DNA of 26,994 nt from Lachnospiraceae bacterium UBA3711 (lineage in GTDB: Bacteria > Bacillota > Clostridia > Lachnospirales > Lachnospiraceae): assembly GCA_002371345.1 (NCBI GenBank), contig DFHY01000029.1, positions 1 to 26,994 of the forward strand. Direction: 5' to 3'. Below the pieces are notes generated by a model. That model saw only the letters and a list, made by a program, of their open reading frames with translations, was not told where the DNA came from and searched no databases. Below, piece after piece: positions 15,153 to 22,101 of this stretch (its first letter is position 1; every line of letters begins with the position of its first letter). The translations under genes and the position numbers were made by a program.

Positions 15153-16325
15153 ATGGACACAAGGAAATCATCAGAGATAGCAGAACTGATTCAGACGGCG
15201 AAAAACGGACGCGGCAGGTCTGATTATGAGGCGGCTGCCGGACTTGCGCGCAGGAGATGGAACCATATACAGCATCCGCTCGGAGGGCTTGGAGTTCTTG
15301 AAGACGATATCGTCCAGATAGCAGGGCTTACAGGAAGCGCTGATATAAGTCTTGATAAGAAGGCAGTCATAGTATTCTGCTCCGACAACGGAGTGACCGC
15401 GGAGGGTATAGCCCAGACGGACAGCTCGGTGACCGGAGTGGTCGCCAGGCGAATGGCTGAAGGAAAAACATCTGTCTGCAAGATGTCTATAAGAGCAGGG
15501 GCTGATGTCATTCCGGTAGATATGGGAATAAAGGATTTTGGGGGGTATGCGGGAGTCCTTGACCGCAGGATCGCGAACGGAACCGGCAATATACTCCGGG
15601 AGAGGGCCATGACGCCGGATCAGGCAGCGTCAGCCATATCGACAGGAATCGATCTTGCCCGGGAACTGAAGCAGAGAGGCTGCAGGCTTCTCGCTGCAGG
15701 CGAGATGGGAATCGGCAATACGACGACCTCCTCAGCCTGCGTATGTGTCCTGCTGGGACAGGAACCGGAAACGATGACCGGCAAGGGGGCAGGACTCACT
15801 GATGACTGCCTTAAGCACAAGATAGATGTGGTAAGAGGCTCGATTAAGAATAATGGTCTCGAATGGAAAAGCTGTCAAAATGTTGAGTGCTCAGGTGTGA
15901 CAACTTCTGCTCCGGAGTTATCGAGACAGAATTCAGAACCAGGAACAGCATATGATGCCATAGAGATTCTCAGCAGGGTCGGAGGCTTTGACCTGCTCGG
16001 TATGTGCGGGCTGTATATCGGAGGGTGGATGCATCAGATCCCGGTCCTGACAGACGGGTTCGCGAGCAGTGTGGCTGCTCTTGCAGCTGTAAGGATATGC
16101 CCTGAATGCGCAGACGCGATTATCGCCAGCCATGTGTCATCGGAGCCTGCGGCAGGGATCGTTCTTGAGGCTCTGGGAAAGAAGCCGCTCATCACCGGGA
16201 ATCTTCATCTTGGCGAGGGTACAGGAGCGGTCCTGGCGATGCCGATGCTGGATATGGCTCTGGCGGTTTACAGGGACAGCGTGATGTTCGGCGAGGGCGG
16301 AGTCGAGCAGTATCGTGAACTGTGA
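15153..16325 (+). CDS. cobT: nicotinate-nucleotide:dimethylbenzimidazole phosphoribosyltransferase CobT
   Basis: Makes alpha-ribazole phosphate (or another lower-base nucleotide) from NaMN and base for cobalamin assembly in the cytosol. Motifs: HPLGGLGVLEDDIVQIAG, VIVFCSDNGVTAEGIAQ, EMGIGNTTTSSA, TGKGAGL, SRVGGFDLLGMCGLYIGG, and the catalytic-Glu region NLHLGEGTGAVLAMPMLDMAL. 390 residues against about 350 in the family. The extra length is largely residues 235-260 (EWKSCQNVECSG and following), encoded by an in-frame palindromic segment with AT-leaning codons (CAA, AAT, TTA, CCA) unlike the rest of the gene. The motifs on both sides are intact, so the enzyme probably works. It has no clear Shine-Dalgarno; the shared cob motif precedes the ATG. 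Confidence 0.95.
   Translation: MDTRKSSEIAELIQTAKNGRGRSDYEAAAGLARRRWNHIQHPLGGLGVLEDDIVQIAGLTGSADISLDKKAVIVFCSDNGVTAEGIAQTDSSVTGVVARRMAEGKTSVCKMSIRAGADVIPVDMGIKDFGGYAGVLDRRIANGTGNILRERAMTPDQAASAISTGIDLARELKQRGCRLLAAGEMGIGNTTTSSACVCVLLGQEPETMTGKGAGLTDDCLKHKIDVVRGSIKNNGLEWKSCQNVECSGVTTSAPELSRQNSEPGTAYDAIEILSRVGGFDLLGMCGLYIGGWMHQIPVLTDGFASSVAALAAVRICPECADAIIASHVSSEPAAGIVLEALGKKPLITGNLHLGEGTGAVLAMPMLDMALAVYRDSVMFGEGGVEQYREL
15856..15927. mobile_element. in-frame 72-nt palindromic insertion in cobT
   Basis: Perfect 7-bp inverted ends GTCTCGA (15856-15862) and TCGAGAC (15921-15927). Inside, AGCTGTCA pairs with TGACAACT (one mismatch) and GAGTGCTC forms the centre. The length is 24 codons exactly, with no stop, and it falls where CobT has a surface loop and where this protein has about that many extra residues. 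It resembles, in principle, the palindromic elements inserted in frame in Rickettsia genes; relation to them is not implied. Confidence 0.55.
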
Positions 16326-16387
16326 GAAGATGTAATAGGCCTCAGGCGGAACAATCAGTAATCGGCTATGTCAGGTACATCATATTT

Positions 16388-16499
16388 GAGGGTAAAAGAA
16401 ACTTTTGACCTCTCTACCCTCATTCGCAAAACTCGCGCTTCGCAAAGCTCAGCGCTGCTGCAGCCGCTATCGCGTCTGCGTTTTGCTCATCAGGAGGGT
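16388..16499 (+). promoter_or_regulatory. structured spacer before cobU with alternative pairings
   Basis: GAGGGT (16388-16393) can pair with ACCCTC (16416-16421) in a hairpin like repeat family B (AAAAG/CTTTT inside). The same ACCCTC can instead pair with GAGGGT (16494-16499), helped by GCAAAAC (16426-16432) with GTTTTGC (16480-16486). The two folds exclude each other. The 267-base cobT-cobU spacer has no gene. Confidence 0.4.
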
Positions 16500-16515
16500 G
16501 GGTTGCTATACGAAC

Positions 16516-16554
16516 CTTGATTCTGTGCTTCGATGAATCGAGTACAGAATCAGG
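16516..16554. repeat. 39-nt hairpin between cobT and cobU
   Basis: CCTTGATTCTGT and following pairs with ACAGAATCAGG through a stem of about 16 bp with small defects and a GA-containing loop. An ATG at 16533 lies in its apex but is probably not the cobU start. Confidence 0.6.
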
Positions 16555-16592
16555 AACCGCATGGCAACCGCACAGGTAGAAAGATATTCATT

Positions 16593-17186
16593 ATGATAAC
16601 TCTGGTGATCGGCGGATCATGCTCGGGCAAGAGTGAATACGCGGAACGGTGCCTGGACTTCGCGGCAGGGGAGAAGATCTATATCGCGACTATGATCGCG
16701 GCGGATGAGGAGAGTAAGGAAAGAGTGCGGAGACATCGTGAGAGACGGTGCGGAAGAGGTTTTCGTACCGTTGAGTGTCCGAACGGACTTGACCTGATTG
16801 CTGAAGGACTTCCCCGGGGCTGCTCTGTTCTGCTTGAGGGAATCGGGACACTGGCGGCGAATGAACTGTTTTCAGGATATACATCCGGGAATGACGCTCA
16901 GGTCCTGATGGCCGGAGACGGCAGGCTCCGGGACGTGAGTGGCGGATCCGGGGAGAACTTCCAGGCAGCCCGGCAGAGAATCCTTGCCGGCATAAGACAG
17001 CTGGCGGCAAAGTCCGAAGAGTTTGTCATTGTATCCGACGAAGTCAACCGCGCGGGATGTGATTACGAGGGTGATACCAGGGCCTATCAGAGACTGATCG
17101 GAGAACTGAATCAGGAGCTGTGCAAGTTTGCGGACAGGGTTGTCGAGATGGTATGCGGGTGCGCTGTCGTAAGGAAAGGAGCATGA
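16593..17186 (+). CDS. cobU: adenosylcobinamide kinase / GMP transferase CobU
   Basis: Bifunctional cytosolic enzyme that phosphorylates adenosylcobinamide and then transfers GMP to it. Begins ITLVIGGSCSGKSEYAERC with the P-loop GGSCSGKS. ADEESKERVRRHRERR carries the His expected to take GMP, SVLLEGIGTLAANELF is the Walker-B-like region, and VIVSDEVNRAG with GELNQELCKFADRVVEMVCG completes the family pattern. 197 residues, slightly long: about 22 extra residues (DAQVLMAGDGRLRDVSGGSG) after NELF lie in palindromic DNA. ATG at 16593 is chosen because the P-loop strand starts there. The upstream in-frame ATG at 16533 sits in a hairpin and would add 20 polar residues. The RBS is weak. Confidence 0.92.
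   Translation: MITLVIGGSCSGKSEYAERCLDFAAGEKIYIATMIAADEESKERVRRHRERRCGRGFRTVECPNGLDLIAEGLPRGCSVLLEGIGTLAANELFSGYTSGNDAQVLMAGDGRLRDVSGGSGENFQAARQRILAGIRQLAAKSEEFVIVSDEVNRAGCDYEGDTRAYQRLIGELNQELCKFADRVVEMVCGCAVVRKGA
16885..16951. repeat. palindromic segment inside cobU insert
   Basis: Outer CCGG (16885) and CCGG (16948), GCTCA with TGAGT, GTCC with GGAC, and centre CCGGAG (16912-16917) with CTCCGG (16926-16931). The outer arms have several mismatches. Coincides with extra residues in CobU. Confidence 0.4.
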
Positions 17187-17224
17187 CCGTGCAGCGGTTA
17201 TCAGCGCCATCAGAGCGCGAAAAC

Positions 17225-17248
17225 CGGCTTTTGACGAGTTGATCATTG
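17225..17248 (+). promoter_or_regulatory. cob start-proximal motif, copy 2 (before cobS)
   Basis: CGGCTTTTGACGAGTTGATC followed by ATTG, one base before the cobS ATG. It differs from copy 1 at 4 of 24 positions. The 63-base cobU-cobS spacer is otherwise unremarkable. Confidence 0.6.
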
Positions 17249-17249
17249 T

Positions 17250-18050
17250 ATGAAGACAGTATATGAAACAATCATAGTCGCATTCTCCATGTTCTCGGCA
17301 TTACCGGTGCCTGCAATTGGATGGAATGAGAAGAACATGCGTTATATGCTTGCCGCGTTTCCTCTTATTGGCGCGGTGATCGGGGGAATAGAAGCAGTAT
17401 GGATGATTATAGCGTCAAAGCTTGCGCTTCCTCAGATCCTGACGGCAGCCGTCGTGACTGCAATCCCGCCTCTTGTCACCGGCGGGATTCATCTTGACGG
17501 ATATGCTGATGTCTGTGACGCACTGTCATCATACGGGGATGCCGGGAAGAGGAGAGAGATCCTTGAAGACCCTCATATAGGAGCGTTCGCCGCGATCAGG
17601 CTGGGAATATATTTTGTCCTTAGCTTTGGCTTTGCCTCAGGTCTTAAAGCCTCCGGATGGCAGATGCTGCTGCTTGGCTGCTCATTCGTGGTGAGCCGGT
17701 GCCTGTCGGGACTTGCGGTTTCGATTCTTCCGCTCTCGAAAGATACGGGGCTTGCCCACACAATTAAGAACAGCGCTGACAAAAAGAAAACTGCGCTCCT
17801 GCTGGAAATCGAGCTTTTAACTGTTTCGTTAATCATGCTGGCAGGGGGATATGTCCTGGAGGGGACGAGGGGAATTGCATCTGCCGCGTTGATGCTGCTG
17901 TGCGCGGCGGGAGTTTTCCTGTATCTGAGGAAGACCGCAAATGATAAGTTCTGCGGACTGTCCGGTGATCTCAACGGATGGTTTCTTGAGAAGGCTGAGC
18001 TGTGGATGCTCGCGGCTCTTGTTCTCGCGGCATACATTTATATGCATTGA
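17250..18050 (+). CDS. cobS: adenosylcobinamide-GDP ribazoletransferase (cobalamin synthase) CobS
   Basis: Membrane enzyme joining adenosylcobinamide-GDP and alpha-ribazole (phosphate), the last nucleotide-loop step. 266 residues, normal size. FSALPVPAIGWNEKNMRY and FPLIGAVIGG at the N-terminus, GGIHLDGYADVCDALSSYGD with the acidic metal-binding motif, then REILEDPHIGAFAAIRLG, are all family hallmarks. Several membrane helices follow to the end (LWMLAALVLAAYIYMH). A Gly-Asp segment GLSGDLNGWFLEKAE near the C-terminus is also typical. No standard RBS; the ATG comes directly after the shared cob motif. Same strand and order as cobT-cobU. Confidence 0.95.
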   Translation: MKTVYETIIVAFSMFSALPVPAIGWNEKNMRYMLAAFPLIGAVIGGIEAVWMIIASKLALPQILTAAVVTAIPPLVTGGIHLDGYADVCDALSSYGDAGKRREILEDPHIGAFAAIRLGIYFVLSFGFASGLKASGWQMLLLGCSFVVSRCLSGLAVSILPLSKDTGLAHTIKNSADKKKTALLLEIELLTVSLIMLAGGYVLEGTRGIASAALMLLCAAGVFLYLRKTANDKFCGLSGDLNGWFLEKAELWMLAALVLAAYIYMH

Positions 18051-18130
18051 TGGAATAGTCCCAAATGAAAAAACATGAAAAGGATGTGCCGGTACAGGTG
18101 TTAATCGTATGATATGATTGTGGCCGTAAT

Positions 18131-18151
18131 CGACTTTTGGCGGGTTTAATT
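18131..18151 (+). promoter_or_regulatory. cob start-proximal motif, degenerate copy 3
   Basis: CGACTTTTGGCGG matches copy 1 exactly over 13 bases; the GATCATTG part is replaced by TTTAATT, which runs into the ATG. GGCGGG may serve as a weak ribosome binding site here. Confidence 0.5.
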
Positions 18152-18601
18152 ATGATATTAATAGTGGGACCTGCGTTCAGCGGGAAAAGCGCGTACGCCA
18201 GGAAGCTTCTGCCGCGGCTTACAGGAGAGCAGGACAAGGATGTGCCGCATACAGGTATAGACGGAGATATTGAAGAATCCGTGGACGCGCCGGGATATGA
18301 GAGAGACTGTCTGCTTACGGAAGTTCAGGAGCTGGCTGGCAGCGGTATGGACGAAACAGATATTAAGGCTCTTGCGGACAGCCTGTGCGCTCGCGCTGAA
18401 GTCCTGACAGCTTCTGAGACAGGGGCGGGGATAGTCCCGATGGATGCGGATATGAGAAGGCTTCGCGAGAATCAGGGGAAGCTGCTGTCTGAACTGGCGG
18501 ACCGTGCCGGGTGTGTTGTGCGGGTATTCTACGGAATACCTGAAGTGATCAAGGGAAAAGCACCGGAATTCAGACGGCGTTATGATGATGCTTCTCAATA
18601 A
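18152..18601 (+). CDS. short divergent CobU-like P-loop protein
   Basis: 149 residues, starting ILIVGPAFSGKSAYARKLL with a P-loop (GPAFSGKS) like CobU. The C-terminal part ASETGAGIVPMDADMRRLRE, then GKLLSELADRAGCVVRVFYGIPEVIKG, matches the CobU end (normally SNEVG.GIVP and GIP). The middle is shortened, and the HR..R segment that carries the GMP-accepting His is not visible; PHTGIDGDIEES stands there instead. Probably a kinase-only or non-catalytic paralogue working beside the complete cobU at 16593. ATG is preferred to an upstream TTG at 18137 that lies in the shared motif. Moderately sure of the family, unsure of activity. Confidence 0.75.
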   Translation: MILIVGPAFSGKSAYARKLLPRLTGEQDKDVPHTGIDGDIEESVDAPGYERDCLLTEVQELAGSGMDETDIKALADSLCARAEVLTASETGAGIVPMDADMRRLRENQGKLLSELADRAGCVVRVFYGIPEVIKGKAPEFRRRYDDASQ

Positions 18602-18623
18602 ATAAAGAAAGAGTATACTGCGT

Positions 18624-19883
18624 ATGAAAAAAAAGACAGTGTTAAGGCGTTGCAGCATGTATTTACTTGCGTCACTGATGGTTCTTTCCGGAGTGGCCGC
18701 CGCGGGAGCTGACGAGACTGAAGGGCTGCCTGTGCCTGAGGAGAATTATGATACCTTCATAGAATCCATCCATATCGGGCAGGTACATGTATGGAAGCCG
18801 TTTGCGGATTATCCGGATCTGCCGGTTACATACTCCAGTGATAACACAGACATTATGACGATCTCCGATGACGGTACGATAGCTCCGGTAATCGAGGGGG
18901 CAGCGACTCTCACAGCGTCGGCTGAGCAGACAGATGAATATCAGGCCTGCGAGGCTGAGATGTACCTCTATGTTCTGCCTGAAGAAAACGGGCTGTATCT
19001 CACGGACATGACGAACCACTTCTACTATATGGGAAAACAGTACCGGCCGGGAGAACTTGATCCTGAGGTGGAGAGAGAGCTGTGCCTCACACAGCCTGAC
19101 CTCAGGAAGTATATCCTGGATTATCTGGTACCGGTTCAGTCAAAGTATGAGCCGGATGAGGCGGCGCTTACGGCCATTCTCAATTTCGGTGATCAGTATT
19201 TCAGAAAGAACAGCCTCTTCGATGGGTATGTCAGCAGCTCTGAAGCCGGGAAGACTGACTGGATGCAGCTTCTGCGCAGACATGAAGGCATGTGCTCATA
19301 CAACGCGAGTCTGTTCTGCTATCTGATGTATCTTGGCTCCCTTCCGGCCATGCAGGTTGATACACCTGACATGGAAGGCCGCGGACACAGCTGGAACCTG
19401 ATCGAGCACGACGGCTATTATTATAATCTTGAGGAATATGATTTTCTGCATGAGCCGAAGGAACGCTATGTGCTGCCTCCGCTCTCTGAGAAAACAGCGG
19501 CATATTTCCCTGGACATATCGTCGGGGAATATGCGGTGCATTTTCCGAAGGAAGGCGTCCTTGACGAAAACATGAAGATCGAGGAGCTGGGCCGCAATCT
19601 CTCTGAGGCGTGCCCTGTTATGATGTATGAGCGTTCCGATGGCGGGAAGTACCATGTGTGGTTTGATGAGATCAGGAAGGGCCACATACCGGTATGGTCT
19701 GATGGCACGCCTGTAACTCTGGAAGAGGTCACATACAAAAACATGGAGACCGATATGGGCGACGGCCAGTTCAACGAGGCGGCGAAGCCGTTGTTTGACG
19801 AGGCAAATGAGCTTCTTTGGGAAGATATCAGGCCGCTGATGGAAGGAGCTGAGCCGGATACGGAGCATGAGGCGGAGAGATAA
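18624..19883 (+). CDS. exported transglutaminase-like protein with Big2-like domain
   Basis: 419 residues. Signal peptide KKKTVLRR then a hydrophobic core ending AAAGA (about 1-29). About residues 45-120 read PVTYSSDNTDIMTISDDGTI...GAATLTA, the pattern of bacterial Ig-like group 2 domains. The transglutaminase-like core has HEGMCSYNASLFCYLMYLG (Cys224) and GRGHSWNLIEHDGYYYNLEEYD (His255). The acidic third residue is Glu270 where the family usually has Asp. Such proteins are often cell-surface proteases or amidases; the substrate is unknown. The start 22 bases after the cobU-like gene suggests cotranscription. The RBS is a modest AAAGAAAGAG. Confidence 0.8.
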   Translation: MKKKTVLRRCSMYLLASLMVLSGVAAAGADETEGLPVPEENYDTFIESIHIGQVHVWKPFADYPDLPVTYSSDNTDIMTISDDGTIAPVIEGAATLTASAEQTDEYQACEAEMYLYVLPEENGLYLTDMTNHFYYMGKQYRPGELDPEVERELCLTQPDLRKYILDYLVPVQSKYEPDEAALTAILNFGDQYFRKNSLFDGYVSSSEAGKTDWMQLLRRHEGMCSYNASLFCYLMYLGSLPAMQVDTPDMEGRGHSWNLIEHDGYYYNLEEYDFLHEPKERYVLPPLSEKTAAYFPGHIVGEYAVHFPKEGVLDENMKIEELGRNLSEACPVMMYERSDGGKYHVWFDEIRKGHIPVWSDGTPVTLEEVTYKNMETDMGDGQFNEAAKPLFDEANELLWEDIRPLMEGAEPDTEHEAER

Positions 19884-19922
19884 AAACTGATTGAAGATCT
19901 GTTGGAAAGGGAAGGAGCAGAT

Positions 19923-21956
19923 ATGAGCAGCATGAGAAAACTTGGAAGAGCGGCAGCAATCGGAATCGCGGCGTCAATGGTACTTCAGGCACCGGTTTTT
20001 GCCGGTGAGACTGAGTATCCGATTCAGAATATGACAGAGACTGAAAAGAGTGCGGATGTTGAGGACATACTCTCAGGCATGTCATTGGATGAGAAGATCT
20101 CGCAGATGATTATCCCGGCGATCAGATCCTGGGATGGAAATAAAGTGACGGACCTTAACGAAGCAAGGCAGCTGAAGGAGGCTCTCAACAGACACCAGTA
20201 CGGAGGAATTATCCTGTTCGGCGATAATGTTACAGGAACCGGGCAGGTAGTCAGGCTTGTAAGCGATCTTCAGGAGAACAATCTGGAGAATGAGGATGTC
20301 AGCACTCATATTCCTTATCTTACTCCGGTCGATCAGGAAGGCGGTATCGTCAGCAGGCTTACTACAGGCACCAGGATGACCGGAAGCATGGCTATAGGCG
20401 CGACAGGCACTTACGCGGCGCAGAACGCCCGGCTGACAGGTGAGATCATCGGTGAGGAGATGAAGGCCGTCGGGTTCAATGTTGACTTTGCCCCGGATAT
20501 TGATGTGAACAGCAATCCGGCGAATCCCGTCATAGGTACCAGGTCATTCTCGGATGATCCGGATACTGTGTCCGCGCTCAGCGCCGCCTACGCGGAAGGA
20601 CTTGCCGAGAATAATATAGTCGCCACATACAAGCACTTCCCCGGGCATGGAGACACCGGAACTGACAGCCATATCGGGACGGCAACTGTGGAGAAGACTT
20701 ACGATGAGCTTCAGGAGTGTGACCTGATTCCCTTCAAGGCGGCGATTGACAACGGCGCCGATATGATTATGACTGCTCACATTACGCTTCCTCTGGTTGA
20801 CGATGAGGTGACATTCGGTGACGGCAAGACCACCGGCTACTATCCGGCGACCATGTCAAAGAAGCTGATTACGGATATTCTGCGCGGTGATCTGGGATTT
20901 GACGGGGTAGTTGTTGCCGACGCGCTTGAGATGGACGCGATCAGGACCGCGAAGCTCGTACCGGGTGAGGAAGGCTCAGTGGAATACGGCGTCGGCATCG
21001 CCGAGAAAGTGATCAACGCCGGAGTTGACATCCTCCTTATTCCGACGGACCTGATGAACAAGGAGGCTGCGGCATACTACGATGATTATATCTCAGGTAT
21101 CTCGGAGCTGGTTGAGGACGGGACTATTCCCGGGGAGCGTATCGACGAGAGCGTTACAAGGATACTCGAGCTGAAGGAGAAATACGGCATTCTTGATCCT
21201 GAGGAAGTGGTGACAGACCAGGACGAGGCGGTCAGGAACGCTGAGAAAATCGTCGGTTCAGACGAGCATCACGCGGTGGAGATGGAGATTGCGAGACAGG
21301 CTGTCACGATGCTGAAGAATGATGACGATGTGCTTCCTCTTTCAGACAGCCTTTCAGACATTGTCATTCTCGGCAGAATGAGCGGTGAGGAAAATACGAT
21401 CAATTATGCTGTCGATAATCTGCGCGCGGATGGATGGATCGGCAGGGATACGGATATAACCGTGGATTATTATTATCAGTCAAATGACGACGGCAGCTAC
21501 ACCTTCCATTATTCTGACGAAACTAAAGAGGCGGTCAAGAAGGCTGGCACTGTTATCATGCTGTCCTGTACCTACGGTTCATCGGTACTAGATAAGGGTG
21601 CAGCCCAGTATGAGGCGATCAGCACTGTAATTGAAGACACTCATGCAGCGGGAGGCAAGTTTGTCCTGCTGAGCGATAACCTGCCGTATGACGCGGCGAG
21701 ATACCAGGATGCCGACGCAATCATCCTTGCCTATATGGCGTCCGGTCTCACGATGGATCCGGCAAAGCCGGAAGCTGAGGGAGCGGACCGGATGGCATAC
21801 AACGCGAATGTTATCGCCGCCCTGGAAACTATCTTCGGAGGCAATAAGTGCACCGGTACCCTTCCCGTAAATGTGCCGGCTGTAGAAGAAAAAGAAGACG
21901 GTACGGCGGTATATACAGATTCACTGTTGTACGAGAGAGGGTTTGGACTGGAATAA
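19923..21956 (+). CDS. exported GH3 beta-N-acetylhexosaminidase-like glycosidase
   Basis: 677 residues with signal peptide (cleavage near PVFAGE). The GH3 N-terminal barrel has LSLDEKISQMI-type opening (GMSLDEKISQMI), TPVDQEGGIVSRL, NVDFAPDIDVNSNPANPVIG, KHFPGHGDTGTDSH (237-250, catalytic His motif of the NagZ type) and GVVVADALEMDAI with nucleophile Asp333. A GH3 C-terminal domain follows (AVTMLKNDDDVLPL, then the alpha/beta sandwich to the end). It likely releases N-acetylglucosamine from wall fragments or host glycans outside the cell. ATG 19923 follows GGAAGGAG; a TTG at 19902 in frame is upstream of that RBS. A 39-nt family A hairpin lies 21 bases after the stop. Confidence 0.9.
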   Translation: MSSMRKLGRAAAIGIAASMVLQAPVFAGETEYPIQNMTETEKSADVEDILSGMSLDEKISQMIIPAIRSWDGNKVTDLNEARQLKEALNRHQYGGIILFGDNVTGTGQVVRLVSDLQENNLENEDVSTHIPYLTPVDQEGGIVSRLTTGTRMTGSMAIGATGTYAAQNARLTGEIIGEEMKAVGFNVDFAPDIDVNSNPANPVIGTRSFSDDPDTVSALSAAYAEGLAENNIVATYKHFPGHGDTGTDSHIGTATVEKTYDELQECDLIPFKAAIDNGADMIMTAHITLPLVDDEVTFGDGKTTGYYPATMSKKLITDILRGDLGFDGVVVADALEMDAIRTAKLVPGEEGSVEYGVGIAEKVINAGVDILLIPTDLMNKEAAAYYDDYISGISELVEDGTIPGERIDESVTRILELKEKYGILDPEEVVTDQDEAVRNAEKIVGSDEHHAVEMEIARQAVTMLKNDDDVLPLSDSLSDIVILGRMSGEENTINYAVDNLRADGWIGRDTDITVDYYYQSNDDGSYTFHYSDETKEAVKKAGTVIMLSCTYGSSVLDKGAAQYEAISTVIEDTHAAGGKFVLLSDNLPYDAARYQDADAIILAYMASGLTMDPAKPEAEGADRMAYNANVIAALETIFGGNKCTGTLPVNVPAVEEKEDGTAVYTDSLLYERGFGLE

Positions 21957-21977
21957 CTCAAAGAGTTCGCATAGCTG

Positions 21978-22016
21978 TTATAGTCAATGTCAAAAGAATA
22001 CTGATGTTGACTATAA
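21978..22016. repeat. 39-nt palindromic hairpin, family A copy 2
   Basis: TTATAGTCAATGTC (21978-21991) pairs over 14 positions, two as G-T, with GATGTTGACTATAA (22003-22016), loop 11 nt. Same length and outer arms as the copy at 1253-1291. It sits in the GH3 to peptidase spacer; AAAG follows, so no plus-strand terminator T run. Confidence 0.72.
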
Positions 22017-22101
22017 AGCCTTCGGCAGGATGCGTACGGATGCGCAAAGGAAATCTTCATGAGTCTCAACTGCCGGCGAGAATGGTAAAAGGAAAGCAGA
22101 G

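Noticed and set aside
16533..16592. Longer N-terminus for CobU starting at the ATG in the hairpin apex
   Set aside because: The CobU P-loop strand begins at 16593; the extra 20 residues are polar, not in the family, and the ATG has no ribosome binding site.
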